From the NCBI GenBank assembly GCA_037576215.1, contig JBANDB010000012.1:124001-188000 (forward strand): DNA of 64,000 nucleotides. The letters are read 5' to 3'. The position numbers were made by a program, and so were the translations under genes. The notes below the pieces were generated by a model, which saw only the letters and a list, made by a program, of their open reading frames with translations, had not been told where the DNA came from and did not search any database. Positions 1 through 11,009 of this stretch are shown in pieces (positions within the stretch are counted from its first letter, which is position 1; each line of letters begins with the position of its first letter). This stretch comes from Armillaria gallica. Lineage: Eukaryota; Basidiomycota; Agaricomycetes; Agaricales; Physalacriaceae.

Positions 1-610
1 CTACTGGGAAAGGGTTGTCTCATGTCAGGGCACGCTTGTAGAAGTTGTATGCACATTTGATGATATCCTGACGTTGTTCATTGATGATGTCCTTGATAGT
101 TTGTGAGTGCTTCTTGCATCGCTTGATTGGTTGATCTGAGTCTTCATTGGTACTATCCTCATGTGTCTTCAATCAAAGTCCCAGTCATTAGCTTAAAAAA
201 CATTGACAAGCATGATGGACATACACTGCCTTCCTCATTGGCACTACTAGTTGTTCTAGTTCTGGCCCTTTCACCGGTGTTCAAGCTTTTCTTGCATTTG
301 CATGGAGGGATGTTGACCAATCATAATGTGACCTAATTGTGTTTAGTAGCTGAATTCAAGTTCATAAGACTACACCATACCTTTGAATTGACCACTGTGG
401 TGGCCTCGTTGTTGAGATCATCTTGAAGCTCAGGGTCTGATGGCATTTCTTCGGTCATGGATCCCCCTTGAATGTCACAGTTGACTGTGGAGCCTAACTT
501 GGAGAATCATCAGTATATTGGACATACTGTCAATGAAACATACCTGGCATATTGATTGCTGTTGATTGCACTGAAAGGGAGCAATTGCTGGTGCCTTGAA
601 TCATGTTGGT
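1..610. other. No gene recognised; CpG-poor sequence
   Basis: Only one short ORF (127-336, plus) lies here, with no recognisable motif. The stretch shares the low CpG content of the adjoining transposon relic and may be part of the same decayed element. Confidence 0.4.
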
Positions 611-1178
611 TTAAATGTACTTGTTGATTTCATCCAGATCAAACATCAATGGCTCCAAGCCTGAGGTGTTGATATAGTCATCATCATAGAAAGAAAGTTG
701 CCCAGTGGTTGTGTTTGCCAGTGTAGTAGTATGCTGCATTATCAAAGTCATTTCTAAGTCAAAGAAACTTGAACGTAAGGAATCTGACTGAGACTGACTT
801 AGTACATGGCCAGTGGACTGTGGAGGCTGAGGCATGTGAAAATTCTTGTGCAGGGTAGGGGCCATGGGCATCAGTGGGCACAAAGTCAAATTACTGTTAG
901 GGAAACCTGAGTTTGAGACAACATTAGATGAGATTGCTAATGGAAGGTGATTCAGATGCTGAATGTTAGGCAGAGGGCCTCGTCTGATAGGTGTCGGTAC
1001 CAATTGTGCTCCCTGTGCTGGCATGGGAAGTGTCACTCCAGAATGTTATAGTTTGGAGTGGTCGAGTTAGACTCTTCAAGTTGACTTGCTGGCAGTGGCA
1101 ATGGTGCTGCAGCTTGTTTTGCGAGAGCATTCCTTTGCCATGCTTGACAAAGGCAATTGCTCTTTGCAAGGTCAGCAT
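611..1178 (-). pseudogene. Degraded ORF antisense to the Plavaka relic
   Basis: Two overlapping minus-strand frames look like one former exon split by a frameshift near 1035. The upstream part reads through Gln/Ala/Pro-rich sequence (for example NALAKQAAAPLPLPASQ), and the downstream part is a Ser/Thr/Asn-rich segment ending LDEINKYI at 611. No family is recognised. The composition (low-complexity linker, acidic end) would fit a regulatory or accessory protein of the neighbouring transposon, but that is inference. It shares the CpG depletion of the transposase relic next door. It could also be a chance open frame in T/A-rich DNA. Confidence 0.3.
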
Positions 1179-1536
1179 CTACATGATATTAGCATGCAAT
1201 CATGAAGAGATGTCAATATTTATGCACTATGTCCTGCTAGAGCTTCAGAATTCTCTTTGCACTCCCTACAACCATGTCCTAATGTTCAAGATTGATTGCT
1301 GTTGAAATCTGCAGTAGAAAGACTGTTCTTGGTGGTTCCTCATTTAGCCATGTTGATAGTGAAGATACAGAAAGATAAGGACTAAAAGCGAAACAATGAA
1401 GGTGAGGGTTGATTGTGAAGAAAAGAAGTTAACACAAGGCTCAATATTGTTTTCAATTTAATTAAACCTGACTTTGCACAAACACCACTCTACCAAAACA
1501 TCATCATTTCCTCTATCCCAAACCGACTCTGCTACT

Positions 1537-4393
1537 ATGGCCATCTGCACCCACTGCCAAACCAACTTTGAGGATGGACACAACGTCTGATGACACCAGT
1601 CACAAGCTCCCTACTGTCAAAAGAAAATGTTGGCCACATTCCAGGAACATCTAAAAAACCATTGTATTTGCCGCCACTTCACTGTGATGGATCAAAAAGG
1701 TAATGCCAGTGCAGGTACATCAACAGCCTTGGAGGAACAGATGCATGCTGACTCCTTGGAAATCATGGATGCAGGTCTGGCCAGTGAGAGTCTTGATTTG
1801 GAAATAGGCATGATGGCCTCATTCAATTCTATGGATGAATCATCCAGTCTTGATAAGGAATTGGATCAGCCTGCAAGAGTACCAGCCATAGTCAACATTC
1901 TGGATGAAGAAACACTATGTCAATGGTACAAGCATGATTTTCTGGCAGAGAAGCAAGCAGGAATACCGTATAGCCAAGGCAAAACATGATTCAAAAAAAT
2001 TTGTGATGAGCAGATTTTAACAGAGGCAGAAGTACTAGGGCCATTCAAAGATGACAAGGAATGGGAGCTGGCAAAGTGGTTGATCAAGAATGTTGGACAC
2101 ACTGTGGTAGAATAATTTCTCAAGTTATAGATGGTACATGTTGAATCACCAGTGGTCCAAATGTACCTGTGCTTGTGCTTTTCAAGTTCCATTGTCTCAC
2201 CAATCATCTTTCTGTCTAGATTGCCCATCAAGCCCACCCTGAGTATCAGAATAAGCAACAGCTCTATAATTGAATTGATGCCCTTCCACAGGGAGAGGGT
2301 ATCCACTGGCAATGTCATGAATTCGAATATGAAGGCAATACACCTGATGAGAAGGATCCGAGTGGCAAGCGCATGAAGTCTGAACATCTAGAGATGTGGT
2401 ATCGTGATCCACTCGAGATTATACATGAGTTGCTTGGCAATCCCATATTCAAAGATGTCATGCAATATATACCAATTCAACTCTTCACAAGTGCCAATGG
2501 AAGGGAACAAGTATTCAATGAGATATGGACAGGAGAATGGTGGTGGAGAATTCAGGTGTGTGTTTTATATAATACCAACTGGTCTTGTCTTCTGATGCAA
2601 AATAGGAATGGCTTCCACCAGGTGTTACTATTGCCCCGCTTATTCTCTCCTCTGACAAAACTCAACTGTCCCAGTTTTAAGGTGACAAAACTGCTTGGCC
2701 AGTGTATCTCACAATCAGTAATATCTCCAAGGATACATGTCATGAATTGTCATCACATGCGACAGTATTATTGGGCTACCTTCCAGTCCCCAAATTCAGC
2801 TGCTTCACTGATGATATATGGTTGGTAATGAAATACTGTCTTTTCCATCAATGCATGACAATTATCATGAATTTGATTGTTGAGGCAGGGAAGACTGGTG
2901 TCTCTATGGTTTGCACAGACTCTCTTGTCTGCCACATCCATCCCATTTTTGCAGTGTACATTGCTGATTACCCAGAGCAGTGTCTCATTAGCTGCTGCAA
3001 GGAGAATAGATGCTTAATGTGCAAGGTTGACCTGGATCACTGTGGCAGTCACCAGGCTTTTGACAAGCACAATGTCTCAGAAACTCTTTCCTATCTCAGG
3101 GACCATGCAAATGGTAAGGATATCAATGAGACATATGGCAGAAACATTAACAAAGCCTTCAAAATGGACAGACTACATGCTGTTTATCCTCCTTTTTGGT
3201 CTACCCTCCCTCATGCAGACATTTTTGTCACCTTCACTCCAGATCTTCTGCATCAACTTCACAAGGGTGTCTTTAAGGATCATCTTGTGAAGTGGTGTAC
3301 ATCTATCATTGGAGCAATCGAGGTAGATGAAGCATTTTGAGCCATGCCCTCTCACCCTGGACTTCACCATTTTAAAAATGGAATTTCACATATATCTCAA
3401 TGGATGGGTTCTGACCATAAGGAGATGGAGAAGGTGTTCTTAGCGTTAGTGGCAGCCCATGCATGCAAGGAAGTCATTCTAGCAGTCCAAGGTATAATTG
3501 ACTTCATTTACCTCCCATCTCTCCAGTCCCATATGTTGACAACTCTTGATCTTCTTCATCATTCCTTGGACCAGTTTCATGCAAACAAATACATCTTTAT
3601 TGAACTCGAAGCATGTGCACAAGGACACTTCAACATTCTAAAGATTCACTCAATGGAGCATTACGAAGATCTTATTTGACTATTCAGCAGTGCAGATGGA
3701 TACAATACAGAAGTGCCAGAATGGTTACATATCGACTATGCCAAAGATGCATATCATGCTACCAATCATAAAGACTACATGCAGCAAATGACTTGGTGGC
3801 TTCAACACCAAAAAGCTGTTGATCGCTTTATGAAATACCTTGGATGGGTATACCAGCAGAATTCACTGGATTCTCTTTCACCAGAGACTTGCCCGACAAT
3901 ACTAGCACAAGACAATATGGTGCTTGATGCATCCCAAATGATCTCTTCACCAAGTACTAGTACTGACTTGGAGATGCTACTACCTGGGTCTGACTCCATG
4001 TCATGCGGTGCTGGCTATCATGTATCAAAACACCATCCAGTTGATCTACAAAATGTCGAAATGTCATTCATCATCAGTCCTCAAGGCTACAAAGCATCCA
4101 AATTCCTTCCAGCACTCACCTCCTTCATCCACAACCAACATGGCTCATTCATTCCTCACACATTTGACTGGTTTCAGCTTTGGCACCAAATCAATTTTTT
4201 ATTGCCTGATATTCCAGAAATAGGCCAACAACATTGCAAGAACATCATATGTGCGATTCCATGTATTATTGATCAACAGAATAATGCAACCAGTCGTCGT
4301 ATTGCAGATCAAGATGCCTGTCTTGATTGGGCCTTAATACACACTGGAGAAACTAATGCATTTACTAAGCTAACTTCAAGTCGTGGCCTCTGA
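1537..4393 (+). pseudogene. Plavaka-type (CACTA-like) transposase, multiply nonsense-mutated
   Basis: This is a relic of the DDE transposase of the Plavaka superfamily found in basidiomycetes. Signature blocks can be read in order: a Cys-pair start (MAICTHCQTNF), ELAKWLIKNVG, a block around WYRDPLEIIHELLGNP, EIWTGEWWW, LSSDKTQLSQF, WPVYLTISNISKD, VYIADYPEQCL with a Cys-rich segment after it, FTPDLLHQLHKGVFKDH, HFKNGISHISQWMGSDHKEM and LHIDYAKDAYHATNHKDY. A phase-0 intron at 2556-2605 (50 bp, GTGTGTG...AATAG) joins frame 3 to frame 2, and another is likely near 2130-2219. Premature stops occur at 1588, 1987, 2113, 2128, 2271, 2678, 3338, 3677 and 4391. All can be explained by C-to-T changes (CGA to TGA, CAA to TAA, CAG to TAG). 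The C-terminus is missing or unreadable after 4393. The element is dead. Confidence 0.85.
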
Positions 4394-4599
4394 GTCTGTG
4401 TAATTAGAAGTATGCTACTGTCTACATAATCCTAGATAGAGGACTGATGGTTATAATAGCACATTAACACTACAGGTGACTACCATAGACACAATGGTTA
4501 TAGGGGTCTCTGGTAGACTCAGGTAGACACTGGTAATTCCCAGGGGTGATGGTAACCCAGTGGTGTTTATCATATATAAAATGGTTTTCCTGATGTTCT

Positions 4600-5490
4600 T
4601 CTCATAGCCTTCCATTTATTCCTCAATGGCTACCACATTTTTCTTATTGCAGACCCCACAAATCCAGCAGGAGCTTGGCACTGCTGACTGGACTCAAGAC
4701 ACCCAGCATTACTGTGAATAGTAACCAAGGTTAGCAATATCAGTTTCTTTTGCTACAGTCATCCTCATGGGGCAATGGATATGAGCTACAAATCAAACAG
4801 GGAATTCAAGAGTTGTCCTGCTATTACTAGGCAGTTGCGTAGTATTCTTCACTGGCTAGGGCACTTCTAACATCCACCACGTGGATACACTAAAACTATT
4901 TACCAACTGCAAGATCCTCAAATAAAACCATCCAAATGGTCCAAATTCCATCATAATTACCCTCAACAACCCCCTTTTGGCATCGCGTTATAATGCACTC
5001 AATGTTGGTCTGTGTATGCTCAACTGCTGGGATACACCAGTGGATAAATGTCAATTGAGGGCCAAGTTCAAGAGGGTAACACAGATACGGATGTTTCAGG
5101 GCTATTGAAGGCTGTGTCATGACTGCAGCCTCTCAGGAAGGAGCCACATATTCTCCCATTATACAGCGCAAAGCAGAGGGACAAGGATGATGGTATCCAT
5201 GGTGTAGCATGTGAGAGGTTAATGCTATTTGAGAGGACTCTGCAGACGTACAGAGGAAAGCATGGGCACAAAGGTGTAGCGGGTACATTGTACATTCTTC
5301 ATTTATGAGACATTGCCTGCTAATAACTTAAATTTACCCTCACAGTATGTGGTAGAGAAGAGTTCTGCGACTTAGTCACAGTGCAGAGCTCCTTCCATCT
5401 CTAGTGACCACATGTTCTTTGTGCAGAATGTATATCAGGATCAACTAAGCAAGTGCGTTCTGGCACAGCTTCAGAGTCAGTCAGTATGAG
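4600..5490 (+). repeat. R1 repeat copy, CpG-poor and diverged
   Basis: This segment aligns by eye with 61030-61850 and 11150-11760. Shared landmarks are the CCAGC-GGAGC-TGGC and CACCCAGCATTACTG blocks, the exon-like block read as Leu-Asn-Val-Gly-Leu elsewhere (here near 4990-5020), the TACAGCGCAAAGCGGAGGGA block (near 5162) and the GACGTACAGAGGAA block (near 5244). No frame stays open through it. It sits between the Plavaka relic and an inverted tRNA-like element and has lost most CpGs. Confidence 0.6.
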
Positions 5491-5770
5491 ATCTCCATAG
5501 ACATGCTGTACTGTGTAAAGAACCAAATGACAAGATTGCTGGGTCAGCATTCCAAAATAAAGCTATGAGAGGACACCATATCAAACCACTTTATTTACAA
5601 GGTGTCAGATCATACATGTCAGTGAAATGTAACATGTTGCACTGAGTGGGATTCGAACTTTGATCTCAAGCCACAGGAGAACAAAAATATATCAAAACAT
5701 GGCTTTAATGGAAACCATGACCGCTAAGTCATATAGCCATGCTATATTCCCACCAGTGAATGGAATACTA
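5490..5770 (-). repeat. tRNA-like (SINE-type) repeat, family A copy 1
   Basis: On the minus strand the segment contains an A-box-like GACTTAGCGGTCATGG and, about 80 bases on, a B-box-like GTTCGAATCCCACTC. The T-arm stem does not pair as in a functional tRNA. The sequence continues into a tail that is shared with 14900-15110 and partly with 49060-49165. A repeated unit with internal Pol III boxes and a shared non-tRNA tail fits a tRNA-derived SINE; the exact ends were not found. Confidence 0.4.
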
Positions 5771-5889
5771 GCACCATGTCTGAAGAACAGTGATTACACT
5801 TCCTTGAGATTTCCCTTCTGCATGAAGGAAACCCTCAACACTCGAAAAGAAAGGACATGTCGCTCGGTCAATTCTGAGGGCACATATAC

Positions 5890-6400
5890 ACATTTAGTTT
5901 GTGTCACTGTCAGGTCCAGTAACGGACCGGTAGAGAATTGGCAGAGTAGTGCCATGCCATGTCATTCCACATGGCAACACATCATCTAATCAGTCCATGT
6001 GGTGACACGTCATTGACATGTAGTTAGAATTACAGTATATAAACACCCACTAGAAATGAATAGTTAGCTTTTTACCCACTTACAGATTTACAACATATTA
6101 CTTGAGTACCTCTGAATATCTATTCAGACATCTCACATGAGTCACAATTAAGCCACTCATGTGCAACATATCAACCAGATCCATCTTATCAATGCCATCA
6201 CTGCCGAGAACGGCCATCAGCACTCTAACATTTCACACCATCACATTACACATTACCACATTGAGCTTCAAAATCAAAGCTCAATTCGCATGTTATACAC
6301 ATTGACTACTGTTATCTACTTTGAGCAACAACAAGAGAGCTCAATACTGCTACCCAATACCATCCATCACTAACACATCTATCCCACACAAAGCTTCACC
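5890..6400 (+). repeat. LTR-like stretch with TATA box
   Basis: Sequence starting near TGTCAGGTCCAGTAACGGACC (about 5908) is followed by short complementary words, a TATATAAACACCC box at about 6034 and A/C-rich sequence. This resembles a fungal Ty3 LTR, but no partner LTR, target duplication or internal domain was found, so a solo LTR is only a suggestion. Confidence 0.25.
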
Positions 6401-6559
6401 AATCCTACCATAGCATTTGTACTTCTCCCCAGGGACCCCAATGAACTAATGTCACTGCACAGAATAATATCTGTGCACAGAAATCAACTAACCCTGACTT
6501 CCGCTGACATCACTCTTGTCTGGACCAACAGATGTCGATGATGTAGAATTGATGCAAGG

Positions 6560-7715
6560 ACTAGTCAACAGGAAGAAGTAGTCGAAGCAAGTAATACTGG
6601 TCTGTAGCTGCACTAGTCTTCAAAGTCAGCACTATCATTTCAAGGATATACGATATTTGTACCTTGCTCGCCATCACACTCTAAGTTCCATCCATCTTCA
6701 CATGAAGGTCAACCAAGTCAGCAGGGAGCAGAATCCAACTTTTATGCTGTTCGTCACTCTCCCACTGTAGGCGAGTTTAGTGAGTAATCCAGCCAAGGTC
6801 TTGGCTTTGAATCTTTGGCATAGACTTGGGACACCTGACTGGCCTGGGCATGAGGGGTTCGAGGGTCATTGTGATTATGGTAAGAAAAGAGGAGCCCAGA
6901 AGACTTCAGCTACACCAATCATGAGCATTAGATTGCATGGCTGGAAGTATATGCACCCTGTAGCATATAATCCGAGATCCAAAGTAGAAGCATTCAATGC
7001 GCGAATGGTAATTACATGCTGACAGCAGTCCTCTTCTGTGCGAGTGTGTTGAATTACCAAGGCACTCAAACAGAAGAGCACATGTTGTTGAGACGAATTC
7101 TGGGTGCACATATGTGCATTGGTTTTCACACCCTTCTTGCCAGAGTTTGTCTCTCGTGCCATAAACATGACCCATCAGGTCACATCTGAATGAATTGACA
7201 GAAAAGGGCAATGGAATCACACACGCCAATACTAGGCTCATAGCTGCACTCATCTTCCAAGTCAGCACCATCAATGGCAACGATATGCAAGATGCGTACC
7301 TGGATTTGAATCGTCCTGGGTTGGTCACCTGTGCCACCTGGGAGGTTAGATGCCATTTGTCACACTGGGTGAATGGGCCACATTTGCGCTTGCATTACTG
7401 CTGCCGACGCATAGGCATTCGAGGGCTGTTGCACCATGAAACGTCTCAGATGATAAGATTAATGCAGTAGTTGCACCCATTGTCAGCGACATGTCCCTTG
7501 ATTAGCAGCATCATACCATATAATCCATCATCATGTTGTCCGACAGTTCGCGCTACTCGGTTTCAGGCTTGTTTGGCCACTGTGTCCTTCTCATATGTAG
7601 ATGCATGGACCAGAAAGACTGCAGAGAATGAGGAAAGAGCTGATATGAAAGATGTGAGTAAAGCAATGGAGGTGATGGAGGCAGAAGAGACACGTCTTTG
7701 CTAGTCTGACCTCCA
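6560..7715 (-). repeat. R1 repeat copy, inverted
   Basis: Reverse-complemented, the segment carries the R1 3' landmarks in order: the block read as REDQ-type HKKKC elsewhere (about 7120), CALLFECLG (about 7065), the splice-like junctions, and the AGTGACGCAAGCAAAGACGC-type block (near 7690). It is one of the few R1 copies on the minus strand. The frame is broken. It directly precedes the 3' flank of X1. Confidence 0.6.
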
Positions 7716-8116
7716 TCACTTCGACTTTAAAGGAACTGTTGGGTGAAGTGTCCTGGAGAAACGACTTGGCATGGGCAAAACAAGACACACAATGCACTCA
7801 TTATTTGTTTCTCGTCAATTCTTTGACTTGGATGAGACTGGAGGATGGCGTCACCTATCCTCCATCAATCTCTTTTAATGGGAAGTGTTGTATCTTTGAA
7901 TTTGCACTCATGGTGGTATAGATAACAATCCCTTGGGTTTCTCATTCATTTATCAATGTAACTTTTAGATATCATGGATGTCGAGTTTTCCTATTTGAGC
8001 ATGTAATGTGAACATGAAAGTCTATTATCAACAGGACAACATTGAAGAGCTCCCGCTAATCTATTATGTAGTAAAATATGTCAGAGATTTCTGAGGAAAG
8101 CGAAAAGCAACCATAA
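7716..8116. other. 3' flank of X1, shared with X2
   Basis: No gene is seen. The stretch aligns by eye with 15260-16056 downstream of X2, including GACTTGGATGAGACTGGAGG and GAGCATGTAATGTGAACATG. The X1 and X2 duplication therefore includes their 3' flank. Confidence 0.5.
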
Positions 8117-9689
8117 CTATATATGAGGGATGTAAGTGGTCCATTGTACAGTACAGAATGTGAACAGGGGCAGAGAACGTAACTGCAGGAAAGCAAGGAT
8201 TATAAGCATAATCCGTGCTACAATATATGCAATTATGCCAACAAACATAATCAAGCTGGAAATCACAAACAATATTTTCACCCAAGGCTTTTTGTCTTCC
8301 CATGGATCGCCAAATATTCCCTGTAGCTTGGAGTACCATTCCTGATTGACCAAGCCCATGACATTTAACAAACCACTATTGCCCCCTACGAAGAGTCCAA
8401 TTAAGACGGCTGTTGATGAAAACCCCCACAGCACCATTTCAGCATGTGATGGAAAGTAGAATGACCAAGCTGCACAATGGAAGGCCCCAAATAACGAACC
8501 CACACAAACCATGGTCAAAAATCGTTTTGGCAATTCTTCTGCAGTACCCGAGTAAAAACGAAGGGCACCATATCCAATATCCTCATAGAATTCACCCGGA
8601 GGAAACCCAAGAGTGGTATGCACTATCCATTGCGTGCACAAGAGAAATCCATGTTCTGCCCACTCTGCCCAAGAAGGACTCACAGGGGAAGCAGATTCTT
8701 TGGGATCATTTGTTTCTGGCCACTCTGACCCATCCAAAGAAATATGATACTTCACATTCAGTGGCTTATACCACCACAAGGCGTACATGATCATACTGAG
8801 GCTGGCAAACGCGACTGCGGTCATTTCGAGTAGTGTAATGGGAAGGTGCTGTAAGGCTCGAGCGATGCATTGCACAATGAACCAAGATATTTGGAGGATA
8901 GAAACTGTTTTGGAGAGTGCGTCTCCTTTGCTTTTGTCCTCTATTGTCTCTGGACTGATTGCAGCTAGTTTCTTCACCAACTTTGGTTTAGACCCAAGCG
9001 CCTTGATAGTAACCAGCATTACAGAAACATAAATAGTTTCCGAAGTAGGTGTATAGTGAGGTGGGAATTGAGGATCTTCGAACCTGTTGTGATCCAACAA
9101 GTAGTCACTGACTGACCATGGCAATATTGATGACAGTGGTGTGGATGCAGCTTGACAGGAATCAAGGGCTTGATGGTGGATTCTATATTTTCTGGTGTAA
9201 TAGAAACCCCCCATACTGAGAAGAAAACCATGGGCCAGTGTTAGCTTTGATTTCTCCTTTTGGTCCGTCGCAGGATGGATCGCTGATGTGATAGAATCAT
9301 ACTTTCCTGTCGGTCTCCATTGTGAATGGGATAACTCCTGAGGATATGAAATACTCACCATGACACAACTTCCACGCCACGACAAACTGCTCTGCAGCCC
9401 ATGCGACAATAACCTCTGGTGCCAAAATTGTGATAGCCATAATCTTCGCCTTTTCAATGGCACAAGATATTGCTCCCTTTGTCGTGATATTACAACATGG
9501 CACGTTGGGATGAACGGCAAGCCAAGTGCATGCGAATATCGTGGCGAGACAGCTCCATATGATGTTCAAAACTGTACGCTGATCCCCAATACATGCGGGC
9601 GCACCCTTGTCGTCATCGGGAGATGTCTGCGCACCAAAGGAGCGAGTGATGAACAGGAGAATAAGAACGGTCATGAAATCTTTATGCAT
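8117..9689 (-). CDS. X1: multi-pass membrane protein, Agaricomycete orphan family
   Basis: The gene has two exons, 9689-9359 and 9306-8117. They are joined by a 52-bp phase-1 intron (donor GTGAGT, acceptor CGACAG) and give about 506 residues. The start at 9689 (MHKDFMT) was chosen because X2 and X3 share it and it opens a signal-peptide-like segment (LILLFITRSFGAQ). Hydrophobic segments follow: IIWSCLATIFACTWLAVHPN, ITILAPEVIVAWAAEQ, LAHGFLLSMGG, LQISWFIVQCIARALQHLP, a pair before WWYKPLNVKYH, two more around FHCAAWSFYFPSH, and a final pair ending VQWTTYIPHI. A conserved hydrophilic block, ISPETIEDKSKGDALSK, sits in mid-protein. The function is unknown. I recognise the overall pattern from other Agaricomycete genomes, but no named domain. 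It is intact, with paralogues at 16.1, 28.4 and 39.3 kb. Confidence 0.8.
9307..9358 (-). other. X1 intron 1 (phase 1)
   Basis: This 52-bp intron joins CAT-G to GA-AAG. The same splice phase and position hold in X2 (17255-17204), X3 (29606-29549) and X4 (40579-40527). In each copy the frame that continues is the one carrying the conserved TLAHGF or TLTHGF block, which supports the chosen acceptor over the nearer AG dinucleotides. Confidence 0.7.
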
Positions 9690-10167
9690 GTCGCCGATTA
9701 GAGGACTTTGACGAGCATCAGACCGCGTAGAAGAACACAAATTATCGGGGACGTACCTGTGTACAGAGCGAACCGGCACTGCGAGAATGCTAAGTAGGCG
9801 TTCGAGTGAAAGAGCTGTTTGGACAGAAGGGCAAATTGAGAAGGAATTGAGAAGGAACGCGAGGAAGTAAAGGTATTGCAGAGAAAACTAGAGATGGCCA
9901 ATTGTTTAAATGGCATGTTCGCCAGAAGACACAAATATAACAGCATCGTTGTAAATACAGCTTGTATGAGAATGCTGTATTTCGGAGTTTTATCGATGCT
10001 GTTCTTTAGTAACGGCGTTTGAAATTACGGGTACTCCAGACCGAAAAGTCAAGACCCTGGTTTGAAGGGAAGATGTGCTAGGCCAAAGTGTCGAGCTCTA
10101 AAAAGGATTTTGTTTGATATGAACTGTAGTATTTGAAGCAGTATAATACGTACTTCATGGGCGACTC

Positions 10168-10686
10168 TTAATACATGATCACTATGTTAGTTGTATGAAC
10201 GGTAAAAATAACTAGCATGAGGTTGAAGAAGTCAAAGATAAATAGCTCCTTGATGAGCCTTGTATGCTGCTGATAAAAATCAAGTTCCAGCAAGAAGGCT
10301 TGGGTGCTCCAGAAGTCCTCAGCGCCTATTGGAAGCTCAGATTTGGTAATTGTTACAACCATGATTAAGCGGTGTAGTGACCTTCATGGAGATTAGTTGC
10401 TCTCCCTGCACCAAAGAATTGAGTGCGGAGAGAAATAAATTTAGATGGCTGTTGAACGTCAAGCGCCCGGTATTCGCTCCAAGACATTCCGGTCAATGAG
10501 ATAATGAGGAAGTTTCGAAAGCATGTGAACACAAGTAGGGCTGGAGATCCGAGCAAAAAGCTCTGAGAATTCTGCGTCTGGGAGGTGTTCATACACACAA
10601 ATAAATGAATATTTATCTGTGTCGTGCTGTATGAGAAATAGAAATGTCTGATAGTTCCGAGATCGCACCCTGGAAATGAGTGTCAA
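10168..10686 (-). pseudogene. ORF relic upstream of X1, duplicated upstream of X3
   Basis: Two minus-strand frames are conserved with the block upstream of X3. One ends CVHMLSKLPHYLIDRNVLER plus IPGA at 10459, and its X3 counterpart ends LSKLPRFLIDRNVLERLPGA at 30338 with the same stop position. The other contains KSELPIGAEDFW (10362 downwards), with KSELRIGAEDFW upstream of X3. The product is unknown. It may be remnant exons of a gene next to X, or of an R1-type duplication. No domain is recognised, and the X3 copy is interrupted by an LTR-like insert. Confidence 0.35.
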
Positions 10687-11009
10687 TCATAATACTACAG
10701 CAACAGAGCAGTCGAGAAGCAAAGCATCATAAAGAAAGAATTGTTTGGCTCTCTTGGCGCAACATTGATCTGACAAAAGGGAGAAGGTGATCCAGATACG
10801 GCCATCGAACTCAGATATAAAGAGGTATGATTTGATTCACTAAAATTCTAGGCTGCGACAATAGTGCTCAACGAAGCCGTGCTCGGTAACGCGACAGCAT
10901 TTGATGCTGTACAGCCCAGCAGAGATACGTGACCAGAGGTAGCGGAGTGCATGAGTAGGAGGTCGCCTGGCCGCTGACGCCTTGTCGTGATCGTTAAACA
11001 TTCGAGACG

